The notes below the pieces were generated by a model that searched no databases, had not been told where the DNA came from, and saw nothing but the letters and a program-made list of their open reading frames with translations. Below, piece by piece: positions 1-8,180 of a DNA stretch of 34,392 bases. Numbering within the stretch: position 1 is the first letter of the stretch; every line of letters starts with the position of its first letter. The stretch is from the NCBI GenBank assembly GCA_002796125.1, contig PCWA01000052.1, positions 1 to 34,392 of the forward strand, read 5' to 3'. The translations under genes and the position numbers were made by a program. Source of the stretch: Candidatus Ghiorseimicrobium undicola (lineage in GTDB: Bacteria; Omnitrophota; Gorgyraeia; Ghiorseimicrobiales; Ghiorseimicrobiaceae).

Positions 1-828
1 TATGGCAAAGATGGATAACGCCGTCAGCTGCACATAAGGAAAAGGTACCCCCATCGCTGAGGCAAAAATTAAAAGTGAACCGGTAATTAAACAAATAAGG
101 TTTGAAGTAATCAGCCCCAGCGGTACAACCTCTTTGCCAAAAGTATCAATATTGCGCTTACCCAGGAAAAAAGCGCCCAGCCCGAAAAAAGGCGCCACCA
201 GCGCCAAAGCAGGAAGCATTCCTATAAACTTTGCCCCTACCAGCGGCCCTACAGCATTGGCGACATTATTGGTTCCCACGGCAAACGCCCCGTAACAACT
301 GATTATGATTGCTAAATAGCGCAGTTTTTTTTCGTGGGAGAAAATCTTCTGGTATAGCCATAAATTTTTCTCACTGGGAGGATAGATGCGCCGGTAAAGC
401 AAAAAAGTAAGAACAAAAGAAATTGCCGGAAAAGCTATCCAAACCGGGATTATAAATAAAAATGTTTTAAGCTGGATATGCTTGAAATAAAATGCCGCCC
501 CGGTTACCGCTCCAACCGTCACCATGCTCGTGGACTCTGGTATTGCCAAAATATTTGCCAAGGATAAACTTAAAGCCGCGGAAACTAAAATTATCAAAGC
601 CACATTCAAAGTAAGATAATCTTTAGGCAATATCCCCTGGCTTAGAGTCTTTACCACCCCGTTGCCCAAAATAAACGCCCCCAGGATAACAAATACGGTA
701 AATAAAATTACTGCTATACGCCTGCTCAAAATCTTCCCGCCGTAAACCGCGGAAAATGTGGGGGCAATACCGCTTGCCCCCATATTCATCGCAAAAAATA
801 CCGTAATCAAAATAAGGGCTGCCGGCAT
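1..828 (-). CDS. cysP: Sulfate permease of the PiT family (CysP-like), partial
   Basis: The frame is open for 276 codons from an ATG at 828 to the window edge, so the C-terminus is missing. The protein is very hydrophobic with many predicted membrane helices. Near the N-terminus it reads FFAMNMGASGIAP, where phosphate transporters of the family carry a GxNDxAN signature, and a second half-site reads GTNNVANAVGP. The altered first site, as I recall it, matches the CysP sulfate permease of Bacillus subtilis (MNIGASG) rather than a Pit phosphate carrier. The ATG overlaps the stop of the preceding cysH (TAATG), implying translational coupling, and that neighbour supports sulfate as the substrate. 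The family is secure; the substrate is inference. Phosphate remains the alternative. Confidence 0.78.
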   Translation of the reverse strand, partial: MPAALILITVFFAMNMGASGIAPTFSAVYGGKILSRRIAVILFTVFVILGAFILGNGVVKTLSQGILPKDYLTLNVALIILVSAALSLSLANILAIPESTSMVTVGAVTGAAFYFKHIQLKTFLFIIPVWIAFPAISFVLTFLLYRRIYPPSEKNLWLYQKIFSHEKKLRYLAIIISCYGAFAVGTNNVANAVGPLVGAKFIGMLPALALVAPFFGLGAFFLGKRNIDTFGKEVVPLGLITSNLICLITGSLLIFASAMGVPFPYVQLTALSIFAI

Positions 829-1550
829 TAAATTCCAGCCCCCTTATAGTTCTTAAGCGGCCGGGTATGTATACCGCATTCTCCGCCGCATTTGGAAGTG
901 CCTATCCAGCGTCCGGAACGCTCATTTTCATCGCTTGAGATGTGCGTGCAGGGAGCGCATCCCAGAGAACGGTATCCTTCAGCATAAAGCTGATTGACCG
1001 GAACCTGATAGATGGCTAAATACTGCCAAATCTCGCGCTCTTTCCAAATTAATATAGGGTTAAGCTTAATTAACCCCTTGTCTCTTTCCTCTACTTCCTT
1101 ATAATCGGTACGCGTCCTGCCTTCAGTACAACGCAGGCCCGTCACCCAGCAGGTTACATGCATTTCTTCTACTGCGCGCTTTACCGGCTCAACCTTGAGT
1201 ATATCGCAGCATTTATCCGGATCGCTCTTATAAAGGTCATTGGGAATCTTGGCATCACTTTCATAAACTTTTAGTTCCGGATATTTCGCGACTGTGCTCT
1301 GCATAAACCTTTTTGTTTCCTGCGGCTTAAACCGTGTCGTCACAATAAAACCTTTTATCTTAGGGCTAACTCTTTTAGCCAAATCCCAAACTGCGACCGA
1401 GTCCTTGCCTAAGCTATTTGCCACAACCAGGCCGTCTTTATATTTTTTGTAGGCCTCTTCAATTAAGGCAAGCGACCTGTCTACTTTTTCCTTGAAATTA
1501 AGCTTTTCCACTAATTCCTTTAAATCATCCTTGTTCTCTAACAAACCCAT
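828..1550 (-). CDS. cysH: Adenylyl-sulfate (APS/PAPS) reductase, [4Fe-4S] type
   Basis: This enzyme reduces activated sulfate (APS or PAPS) to sulfite with electrons from thioredoxin, in the cytoplasm. The 240-residue protein has the PP-loop motif NSLGKDS (45-51) of the PAPS reductase family, GLRCTEGRTR around 138-147, and the catalytic C-terminal ECGIH (Cys225). It also has the CC pair (114-115) and CAPC (198-201) that bind a [4Fe-4S] cluster in bacterial APS reductases and are absent from the E. coli-type PAPS enzyme. APS is therefore the likelier substrate. It lies 24 bp after the Rrf2 regulator and overlaps the permease start, forming a three-gene assimilatory unit. ATP sulfurylase and sulfite reductase are not in the window. 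Confidence 0.92.
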   Translation of the reverse strand: MGLLENKDDLKELVEKLNFKEKVDRSLALIEEAYKKYKDGLVVANSLGKDSVAVWDLAKRVSPKIKGFIVTTRFKPQETKRFMQSTVAKYPELKVYESDAKIPNDLYKSDPDKCCDILKVEPVKRAVEEMHVTCWVTGLRCTEGRTRTDYKEVEERDKGLIKLNPILIWKEREIWQYLAIYQVPVNQLYAEGYRSLGCAPCTHISSDENERSGRWIGTSKCGGECGIHTRPLKNYKGAGI

Positions 1551-1574
1551 TTTTTCTTTCCCCTTTCTCTTTAC

Positions 1575-2015
1575 CTAAATAGAATAGACAAAATTTCTTC
1601 TATTAGCCCTTGCTTTTTCTACCAGTTCTTCAAAATTAACACTATCTATCACACTCTTGGTTGCCTCATCCACTCTCTGCCATACCGGACGGAATGCGCA
1701 TCGATATAAATCCCGGCAGCCTTTATATCCGTTTTCTATGCAGGCAATCGGCTCCACATATCCTTCCACAAACCTAACTACATCACCAACCTTTATCTTT
1801 GCCGGGTGCTTAGCCAAAAGGTATCCGCCTATTTTACCCCTTCTGCTTTCTACGAAACCGCCTTTTTTCAGATTAAGCAGAACCTGCTCTAAAAATTTTA
1901 CCGGTATGTCCAGGCGTTTAGCCAAATCATGTATAGTCACAACGCCATTGTTGTAATTTAAGGCCAAATCCAGTATTGTTTTTAAGGCATAATCGCCTTT
2001 ATATGTTATTCTCAC
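1575..2015 (-). CDS. Rrf2-family transcriptional regulator with probable Fe-S cluster
   Basis: A 146-residue winged-helix regulator of the Rrf2 family (IscR, CymR, NsrR). The N-terminal part (MRITYKGDYALKTILDLAL) and LAKRLDIPVKFLEQVLLNLKKGG form the helix-turn-helix and dimerisation region. Three cysteines at 92, 100 and 106 sit where IscR binds its cluster (92, 98, 104 in E. coli), so Fe-S, redox or NO sensing is plausible. The start is GTG at 2015, behind an AGGAAGAG sequence. It is the first gene of the cysH-permease unit, so it probably controls sulfate assimilation in the way CymR controls cysteine genes, and probably its own promoter through the palindrome at 2133-2151. The family is sure; the signal is not. 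Confidence 0.88.
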   Translation of the reverse strand: MRITYKGDYALKTILDLALNYNNGVVTIHDLAKRLDIPVKFLEQVLLNLKKGGFVESRRGKIGGYLLAKHPAKIKVGDVVRFVEGYVEPIACIENGYKGCRDLYRCAFRPVWQRVDEATKSVIDSVNFEELVEKARANRRNFVYSI

Positions 2016-2132
2016 CCAGCTCTTCCTTCTGTTTGTCTAGATGTTTAGATTATTTTTGTTCCCGATTTCATTCTTAGGATATAAACCATGCCCATTTCCT
2101 AGGAAGGGCTGGGCTCATTTTTACCCTATAAT

Positions 2133-2151
2133 CTCTATCATATTGATAGAG
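2133..2151. promoter_or_regulatory. Perfect palindromic operator, probable Rrf2 site
   Basis: CTCTATCA-tat-TGATAGAG is a perfect 8-3-8 inverted repeat. It begins at the edge of the -10 box of the promoter at 2150-2177 and covers the expected transcription start. A repressor bound there would block initiation. The first gene downstream encodes an Rrf2 regulator, so autoregulation is the simplest reading. The ~120-nt leader that follows holds a second palindrome, TTCCTAGGAA at 2096-2105, of unknown role. Confidence 0.6.
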
Positions 2152-2177
2152 TATACATCATATACCAGATTTGTCAA
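2150..2177 (-). promoter_or_regulatory. Sigma-70-type promoter of the rrf2-cysH-permease unit
   Basis: On the minus strand TTGACA (2177-2172) is followed after 16 bp by TATACT (2155-2150). The start would fall near 2143, inside the palindromic operator, leaving a leader of about 125 nt before the GTG start of the Rrf2 gene. Between this promoter and the end of the PilZ-PilT gene (2178-2293) I see no convincing terminator. Confidence 0.7.
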
Positions 2178-2293
2178 GTAAATTTTAAATTATTTTTTGG
2201 GGAATAATTTTGGACAGGGGATTACTTACAGGCTTTAATATTGAAGTAAATTGCCAGACGGCACCCGAATCTTGCTAGCGGGTATTTTTCCCT

Positions 2294-3679
2294 CTATTTC
2301 TCATTTACATAATTCATGTAAGTCTCAATATCTATTATGCCTTTGTCACAAAGGCTTTTGATGCTACTTTCCATGGAATGCATACCGTATTGGCCGCCTG
2401 TTTGAATCATAGAATCAAGCTGTGAGAAATTCATGCCCCTGATGCAATGGCGTACGGCATCCGTCGCCACAAGGACCTCGGTTGCTACCGCCCTGCCGGA
2501 CTCCAACTTGCTGGGTAATAATAATTGCACAACCAGCCCCTGAAAACAGCGCGAAAGCTGCTGCGCAATCTGACGCTGCTGGTCGGCCGGAAAAACACCA
2601 ATCAGGCGATCGAAGGTCTGCGCGGCATCGGTAGCGTGCAAAGATGACAAAACCAAATGGCCGGTTTCCGAAGCTATTATCGCGGTTTCTATGGTTTCTT
2701 TATCGGACATCTCTCCTACAACTATTACATCGGGATCCTGACGCAATGTGCTCTGGAAACCGGAACTAAAAGAACACGTATCCATACCCACCTCGCGCTG
2801 CTTTATTATGCTTTTTTTGTTCTTGTGTATATATTCTACCGGTTTTTCCAGAGATATTATTATGGCATCCCTGTGGTTATTTATTAAATCAACCATCGCG
2901 GACAATGTCGTGGTCTTTCCTGAGTTAGTCGGCCCGGCTACGACAATAATACCTTTTTTAAGAAAAGCAAAATCGCTTATTATTTGCGGCAGCCTTAAGG
3001 CCTCTACCGTATTGGCATCCGTGGGAATAAAACGAAAAGCTGCCTCAACATTTCCCATTTGTTGGTGTACGTTAACGCGAAAACGTAAATCGGCGACAGG
3101 ATTAAATGCCAAATCAAGCTCTTTACCTTTTTCAAATATGGCAATTTGCTCCCGGCTTAAAATACTGTAAATAACATTTTTTAAGTCGGTCCTGTTAAAA
3201 GCCGGTACCTCCATTTTAACCAGCCGTCCGGCAACCCGCATAACCGGAGACAAACCGCAAGAAAGATGTATATCGGAAGCCTTATGCTCGACCGCTGTCT
3301 GCAGTATTCTTACAATATCCAGATGTTCAACAATCTTGGATATCTCTTGCACGTCTTCCGGTTTAATTTGTACAAATTGCACCCCGATATTGTATTGCCT
3401 TTTAAATTCCAGCTCTTCAACCCGGACAATTTTAGAAATCGCTTCAATATTGCGGCCGAGGCCGGGCAGGCTTAAAGTCAGCTTTATATCCGCGTCAATG
3501 GGTAAAACTTCACTGCTTTCAAAAAGCACTCCACCGACACTTATATCCTGAGTTAGAGTAGCAACAACATCACTTTTTCTACCGTCACTAAAAAGAATCT
3601 GGTAATTCATAGGCAACTGGTAATAAATCCTGATATTTTTTCTTGCTAGCCTGCCTAAATCGTTTTTGATATCTGCCAT
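2294..3679 (-). CDS. PilZ-PilT fusion: c-di-GMP-binding domain plus type IV pilus retraction ATPase
   Basis: The 461-residue protein has an N-terminal PilZ domain (about 10-110) with both c-di-GMP motifs, RKNIR (13-17, RxxxR) and DISVGG (45-50, DxSxxG). A PilT-type hexameric ATPase follows (about 120-461): Walker A GPTNSGKTTT (249-258), Walker B region DPDVIVVGEM (315-324), the His box around HLVLSSLHATDA (341-352), and the PilT-like C-terminal segment SMIQTGGQYGMHSMESSI. The ATPase is full length, so PilZ is an addition, not a replacement. Inferred role: retraction of a pilus or secretion pseudopilus gated directly by c-di-GMP at the inner membrane. The ATG has a strong GGAGGG site. It lies 38 bp after the aminotransferase gene; no other pilus genes are present. 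Confidence 0.9.
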   Translation of the reverse strand: MADIKNDLGRLARKNIRIYYQLPMNYQILFSDGRKSDVVATLTQDISVGGVLFESSEVLPIDADIKLTLSLPGLGRNIEAISKIVRVEELEFKRQYNIGVQFVQIKPEDVQEISKIVEHLDIVRILQTAVEHKASDIHLSCGLSPVMRVAGRLVKMEVPAFNRTDLKNVIYSILSREQIAIFEKGKELDLAFNPVADLRFRVNVHQQMGNVEAAFRFIPTDANTVEALRLPQIISDFAFLKKGIIVVAGPTNSGKTTTLSAMVDLINNHRDAIIISLEKPVEYIHKNKKSIIKQREVGMDTCSFSSGFQSTLRQDPDVIVVGEMSDKETIETAIIASETGHLVLSSLHATDAAQTFDRLIGVFPADQQRQIAQQLSRCFQGLVVQLLLPSKLESGRAVATEVLVATDAVRHCIRGMNFSQLDSMIQTGGQYGMHSMESSIKSLCDKGIIDIETYMNYVNEK

Positions 3680-3717
3680 CTCAACCCTCCAAATTAAATA
3701 TAACTGCTTTTATTTTA

Positions 3718-4881
3718 TCATTTTTTAGCAGAAGATATAAAACTTCCTACGCGCGATAGCGCTTCTTTTAATTTTTCAATATCGCAAGCATAAGATATGC
3801 GGATAAATTCATTGCCGTTTTTACCAAAGGCCGTCCCGGGCACAACCGCGACTTTTTCTTTATCCAGTAATTTTTTCGCGAAGTCTAATGAGGTCATCCC
3901 GGTATCTTTTACGGAAGCGAACGCGTAGAACGCGCCATCAGGCTTCAGGCAGCTAAGGCCCAAATTATTCAGGCCGTCAACTACAAAATCTCTTCGCCTT
4001 TTATATTCTTTTTTCATGTGCTCAAGCGCGCGCCGGCCGGACTGAAGAGCTTCGCATGCGGCAAATTGAGACACCGTAGGAGCGCAAAGCATTGTATATT
4101 GGTGAATTTTAGTCATCGCGGCAATGATCTGGCGCGGGCCGCAGGCATAAGCTATGCGCCAGCCTGTCATGGCATAACCTTTTGAAAAACCATTGAGATA
4201 AACGGTATTCTTTTTTGCTCCCGGTAATACCGCAAAAGGGGTATGGCTAAAGTCATAAGTAAGGTCATCGTATATTTCGTCGGATATACAGATAAGATTA
4301 TTCTGTAAAATTACTTTTTTTAAAGCCTCAAGCTCCTTCTTGGTGTAAGATGCTCCTGTGGGGTTAGAGGGGTAATTGAGAACAACCGCTTTTGTTTTTT
4401 TATCTATTGCTGCTTTTAATAATTCAGAAGTTACTTTGAAGCCATTACTTTGTTTTGTATATATATATTTAGGTATTCCTCCGCATAAGCTTACAACCGG
4501 CCCGTATGAAACATAACTTGGCTGAGGGATTATCACCTTATCTTGCGGGTTAAGCAAGGCCCTTGCGGCTAAATCCAGCCCTTCGGAAACGCCAACGGTA
4601 ATTAATATCTCTTCCTCCGGGTCATATTCTAATTTATAATGGTTCTTTAAAAAACGCGATATTTGAAGGCGCAGCTTATACAGGCCCTTATTTGAAGTAT
4701 AAGTGGTATAACCGTTTTCCAGAGAAAAAATACCCGTTTCTCTAATACTCCACGGGGTGGCGAAATCCGGCTCACCCACGCCCAGAGAAATAACATCTTT
4801 CATCCCCAGCACCAGATCGAAAAATGCCCTAATGCCGGATGGCTGCATATTTTGGACTTTATGTGAAATGATGTCTTTCAT
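3718..4881 (-). CDS. PLP-dependent aminotransferase, class I (aspartate aminotransferase fold)
   Basis: The 387-residue cytoplasmic enzyme has the family landmarks: NYPSNPTG (169-176, Asn173 contacts PLP), SDEIYDDLTYD (Asp201 and Tyr204), the Schiff-base lysine in GFSKGYAMTGWR (Lys234), and the substrate-carboxylate arginine near the C-terminus (FIRISYA). Length is normal for fold-type I subgroup Ialpha. It closely follows an Lrp/AsnC regulator, a pairing common for amino-acid aminotransferases, so amino-acid-responsive control is likely. Substrate cannot be read from sequence; aspartate, alanine or aromatic amino acids are possible. Confidence 0.9.
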   Translation of the reverse strand: MKDIISHKVQNMQPSGIRAFFDLVLGMKDVISLGVGEPDFATPWSIRETGIFSLENGYTTYTSNKGLYKLRLQISRFLKNHYKLEYDPEEEILITVGVSEGLDLAARALLNPQDKVIIPQPSYVSYGPVVSLCGGIPKYIYTKQSNGFKVTSELLKAAIDKKTKAVVLNYPSNPTGASYTKKELEALKKVILQNNLICISDEIYDDLTYDFSHTPFAVLPGAKKNTVYLNGFSKGYAMTGWRIAYACGPRQIIAAMTKIHQYTMLCAPTVSQFAACEALQSGRRALEHMKKEYKRRRDFVVDGLNNLGLSCLKPDGAFYAFASVKDTGMTSLDFAKKLLDKEKVAVVPGTAFGKNGNEFIRISYACDIEKLKEALSRVGSFISSAKK

Positions 4882-4892
4882 GTAATGAGCGC

Positions 4893-4927
4893 ATAATTTA
4901 CGGAGTTCGAAGAACGACGTAAGTTAT
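4893..4927. repeat. Intergenic palindromic hairpin between the Lrp and aminotransferase genes
   Basis: The 35-bp sequence folds on itself: ATAATTTACG, a GA/GA mismatch, GTTC, a 3-nt loop GAA, GAAC, then CGTAAGTTAT. It fills most of the 55-bp gap between the two genes. There is no T-run, so it is not an ordinary terminator; it may be an operator, an mRNA-processing hairpin or a small REP-like insert. Confidence 0.5.
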
Positions 4928-4936
4928 ACGTGCAAT

Positions 4937-5422
4937 TTAATACGAAATATTTATCCTCTTATTCTCTTCCTTATGCTTTAAAATCACTCCGTCTTCTTTA
5001 TATTTTTTTAAAAGAAAATGCGTCACCGTGCCGCGCACATTTTCCATTGGGGCGAGCTTTTCCGAAACAAAATTTGATACCGTATGAATATTTTTGCCTT
5101 CCACCACAAGCAGCAAATCATATGTTCCGGAAATGAGATAACAACTGGCCACTTCAGGAAATTGGTAAATACGTTCGGCGATATGGTCAAAACCAAGGTC
5201 TTTCTGCGGAACCAAATTTACCTCTATTAATGCGCGCACGTAATTTTCTTCATCTCTGACCAATTCTTTATTTATCAACGCGCGGTATTTAAGTATGACA
5301 CCGTCTTTTTCATACTTCTTTATCGCGCTTTTTACGGATTTCACGTCTTTTTTAAGAATTTTCGCGATCTCTTCAGGTTCCAGCCGGGCGTTATTTTCTA
5401 ATAATTCTAATATTTCATCCAT
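4937..5422 (-). CDS. Lrp/AsnC family transcriptional regulator
   Basis: The 161-residue protein has an N-terminal helix-turn-helix (DEILELLENNARLEPEEIA... about 1-50, with the typical phrase KYEKDGVILKYRALIN) and a C-terminal RAM ligand-binding domain (about 65-145; VASCYLISGTYDLLLVVEG, with the conserved G-x-YD). Such proteins bind amino acids and form dimers to octamers on DNA. The ATG has a good AAGGAGG site. It sits between a QueG-like gene (26 bp upstream) and an aminotransferase, its probable target. The C-terminal tail (KHKEENKRINISY) is slightly longer than usual. Confidence 0.9.
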   Translation of the reverse strand: MDEILELLENNARLEPEEIAKILKKDVKSVKSAIKKYEKDGVILKYRALINKELVRDEENYVRALIEVNLVPQKDLGFDHIAERIYQFPEVASCYLISGTYDLLLVVEGKNIHTVSNFVSEKLAPMENVRGTVTHFLLKKYKEDGVILKHKEENKRINISY

Positions 5423-5448
5423 ATTACGAGCCTCCTTAAGATTAAGAA

Positions 5449-6135
5449 TTACGGCAAGGCGCGCTTAGAGTTTCCCTTGCAGGCCTTTATGCAAATACCG
5501 CAAATATACTGATTTGCCGGTATCTTCTTTTGGAACGCTTTTAGTTGCTCAAAGCAGCTGATGTGGTCGAAATCTTCACAATTTTCCTTTATCGCATCCG
5601 CAGGACATACTTTAACACAACTGACGCATTCTGCGCAAGTTAAATCTTTGGGTTTATCCACCGCAAGAGGCATATCCGTAAGGATAGTCACCAGCCGGAA
5701 TTGACACCCATATCGCTCATTAACCAAGAGATTATTCCTGCCAATCCAGCCGATACCGGCTAAATAACCCATTCTTTTATGCGATAAATGAGCAGTCTGT
5801 TTTTTCCAATCTAAAATCTGTGAAGCCGGTATGGCAACTGCGCGATGCCCTTTATTTATAACATATTTGGCAACCTTAAGCGCTAATATATCTAAAAAGG
5901 TATTCGTAGTCTTATAATGATGCGAGTAGAGCCGGGTAGGAAGCTCTATTATGGCTGAAACAATAAATGGATTTAAGCTCACCCCTAAACATATGCCCCT
6001 ATTCAAATCCGGCAATACTTCACTATCTATCTCGATTTTATCCTTTTCTTTAGATAAATCTGCCACGCCAAACAACTCCGCCCCTAATCTCAAGGCGCAT
6101 TGCTTTAAATCATCGTAGAGCTCTTTATCATTCAT
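5449..6135 (-). CDS. QueG-like double [4Fe-4S] protein (short epoxyqueuosine reductase homologue)
   Basis: A 228-residue protein. The C-terminal third carries a ferredoxin-like double cluster region: CAECVSCVKVCP (167-178), Cys194 and CGICIKAC (212-219). The segment GYLAGIGWIGRNNLLVN (124-139) matches the QueG/reductive-dehalogenase-like phrase before the clusters, and LVTILTDMPL follows as in QueG. True QueG is longer (over 300 residues) and binds cobalamin; here the N-terminal part is short and the C-terminal repeats are missing. It may be a small Fe-S oxidoreductase rather than the tRNA enzyme. It starts 16 bp after mnmG, another tRNA wobble-modification gene, which slightly favours a tRNA or cofactor role. 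Confidence 0.7.
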   Translation of the reverse strand: MNDKELYDDLKQCALRLGAELFGVADLSKEKDKIEIDSEVLPDLNRGICLGVSLNPFIVSAIIELPTRLYSHHYKTTNTFLDILALKVAKYVINKGHRAVAIPASQILDWKKQTAHLSHKRMGYLAGIGWIGRNNLLVNERYGCQFRLVTILTDMPLAVDKPKDLTCAECVSCVKVCPADAIKENCEDFDHISCFEQLKAFQKKIPANQYICGICIKACKGNSKRALP

Positions 6136-6151
6136 AACTTAACTCTCTAAA

Positions 6152-8071
6152 TTACTGCTGAAGATCAGCCTCAACAGATATCATCTTGTGCTTCCCAATG
6201 CCAGGCTTATATTCATAGCTCTGTTTTTTAAGCCAAACCATAAGCATGGATATTGCCGCCGGCGTAACACCTGAGATACGCGATGCCTGGCCCAAATTCA
6301 ACGGTTTGAAATTCCCTAATTTCTCCTTTATTTCACGGGACAGGCTGGGGATTAAAGAATAATTTAAGCCAGAGGGCATTTTTATCTTCTCCAGATTTTT
6401 AAAACGCGCTACTTCAACCAACTGCCTTTTTATAAATCCTTCGTATTTTACCTCTATTTCGACATCCTTTAATACCTCCGCGGAAATGCCATGTTTTATG
6501 CCATTTAACTGGATAATCTTTGTAAAATCTATCTTGGGCCTTCTTAGCAGCTCTTTTAAAGTGGCTGATTTACTCAATGCTGCCTCTCCCCATTCCGTAA
6601 GCAGCTTGTTCACAGAATAAGAGGGATTAACGCGCGCCGCGCTTAAAAACGCCATCCCCTTTGATATATCATTCTTCTTTTTCTCGACAAGTAAATAATC
6701 TTTTTTATCTACCAAGCCCAATCCGTAGCCTGTCTTAGCTAAGCGCAAATCAGCATTGTCCTGGCGCAAAATAAGGCGGTATTCCACGCGCGAGGTAAAC
6801 ATGCGGTAAGGCTCATTTGTCCCTTTAGTCGTTAAATCATCAATCAAAACTCCGATATAACTACTGGCCCTGTCTAAAATAAAAGGCTCTCTGTTTTTAA
6901 TATTTAAAGCCGCGTTTATCCCGGCAACCAAGCCTTGAGCGGCCGCTTCTTCATAACCGGTCGTACCGTTAAGCTGTCCGGCCAGATAGAGGTTTTTAAC
7001 TAATTTTGTTTCAAGAGTTGGATAAATCTGGGTCGGCTCAATTACCGTATGCTCTATGGCATAGCCAAAACGGATGACTTTTGCCCTTTCCATGCCTTCT
7101 ATTGAATGCAGCATCTTAAGCTGGGCATCTTCGGGAAGGCTGGTAGATAAACCATTGGGGTAAACTTTTATTGATTCTAACCCCTGCGGCTCTAAAAATA
7201 GCTGGTGGCGTTCCCTATCCGCGAACTTTACTATCTTATCTTCAATTGACGGGCAATAACGCACCCCGCTTGCCTTAATCTTTCCCGAATAAAGAGGCGA
7301 GTATTTTAAATTATCATTAATGATTTTATGGGTTTTTTGATTTGTATAAGCGATATGACAGGGGACCTGCTGTTGAGATAATTCTTTCGTCCGGAATGAG
7401 AATGGCTTGGGCGCTTTGTCTCCATTTTGCACGATTAAGCCTGAATAATCTATTGAATCTTTATCTATCCTCGGGCAGGTGCCGGTTTTAAACCTTAACA
7501 GGTTAAATCCCAATTTTTTAAAATCACGGGCAAGGGCAATAGATGCCGGCTCATCAATTCTGCCTCCTGAAAAAGACTCAAGCCCCCTGTGAATTTTGCC
7601 CCCCAGAAAAGTTCCGGCACAAATTATCACGCATTTGGCGCCAATCTCTTCTTTTTTATCGGTGATTACGCCGCAGACGCGCCCTTTCCTGATAATTAAG
7701 CTTTTTGCTTCCGTTTCTTTTATGACAAGATTTTCCTGAGCTGATACTAACTGCTTCATATGCTCATTGTATTTATACATATCTATCTGTGCGCGCGATG
7801 AATGTACCGCCGCCCCCTTTGAAGCATTAAGGATGCGAAACTGTATACCGCAGGCATCAGCCGCCTCGCCCATTACGCCGCCAAGAGCGTCTATTTCCTT
7901 AACCAGCTGGCCTTTGCCCACGCCGCCGATTGCCGGGTTGCAACTCATCTTCCCTATAGTATCCTGAGATAGAGTCAAAAGCAGTATGCGACAGCCCATT
8001 TTCGCGCCGCTTACCGCCGCCTCAATGCCCGCGTGCCCGGCGCCAACCACTATTATGTCGTATTCATCCAT
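6152..8071 (-). CDS. mnmG: tRNA uridine-5-carboxymethylaminomethyl modification enzyme MnmG (GidA)
   Basis: MnmG, with MnmE, installs the carboxymethylaminomethyl group on U34 of tRNAs using FAD, NADH, glycine and methylene-THF. Seen: the FAD-binding VVGAGHAGIEAA at the N-terminus, MSCNPAIGGVGKGQLVKEIDALGG, GGRIDEPAS, FKTGTCPRID, the GTTGYEEAAAQGLVAGINAA signature, FTSRVEYRL, and the C-terminal NLGQASRISGVTPAAISMLM. It is full length (639 residues). I place the start at the ATG at 8071 (MDEYDIIVVG). The frame also continues up to a TTG at 8083, but that adds only four residues before the usual N-terminus. It heads a tight unit with the QueG-like, Lrp, aminotransferase and PilZ-PilT genes and has its own promoter at 8143-8170. 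Confidence 0.97.
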   Translation of the reverse strand: MDEYDIIVVGAGHAGIEAAVSGAKMGCRILLLTLSQDTIGKMSCNPAIGGVGKGQLVKEIDALGGVMGEAADACGIQFRILNASKGAAVHSSRAQIDMYKYNEHMKQLVSAQENLVIKETEAKSLIIRKGRVCGVITDKKEEIGAKCVIICAGTFLGGKIHRGLESFSGGRIDEPASIALARDFKKLGFNLLRFKTGTCPRIDKDSIDYSGLIVQNGDKAPKPFSFRTKELSQQQVPCHIAYTNQKTHKIINDNLKYSPLYSGKIKASGVRYCPSIEDKIVKFADRERHQLFLEPQGLESIKVYPNGLSTSLPEDAQLKMLHSIEGMERAKVIRFGYAIEHTVIEPTQIYPTLETKLVKNLYLAGQLNGTTGYEEAAAQGLVAGINAALNIKNREPFILDRASSYIGVLIDDLTTKGTNEPYRMFTSRVEYRLILRQDNADLRLAKTGYGLGLVDKKDYLLVEKKKNDISKGMAFLSAARVNPSYSVNKLLTEWGEAALSKSATLKELLRRPKIDFTKIIQLNGIKHGISAEVLKDVEIEVKYEGFIKRQLVEVARFKNLEKIKMPSGLNYSLIPSLSREIKEKLGNFKPLNLGQASRISGVTPAAISMLMVWLKKQSYEYKPGIGKHKMISVEADLQQ

Positions 8072-8142
8072 AAAATAACCCAAAACTTATTTACAATACG
8101 AAACCAAAATTCCCTTCTTAAACGAACTTCGTATTTTTCGTT

Positions 8143-8170
8143 ATTATAGAGCAATCACGAAAATAAACAA
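8143..8170 (-). promoter_or_regulatory. Promoter of mnmG
   Basis: On the minus strand TTGTTT (8170-8165), a 16-bp spacer and a perfect TATAAT (8148-8143) lie about 72 bp before the mnmG ATG. A pair of 8-bp inverted repeats (AATACGAA and TTCGTATT) lies in the leader. This promoter is back to back with the plus-strand promoter at 8181-8209. Confidence 0.7.
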
Positions 8171-8180
8171 GGGATTTTTA

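Noticed and set aside
2240-2293. ACCCG/CGGGT hairpin after the PilZ-PilT gene as a terminator
   Set aside because: Only a 5-bp stem with an 11-nt loop and no T-run.
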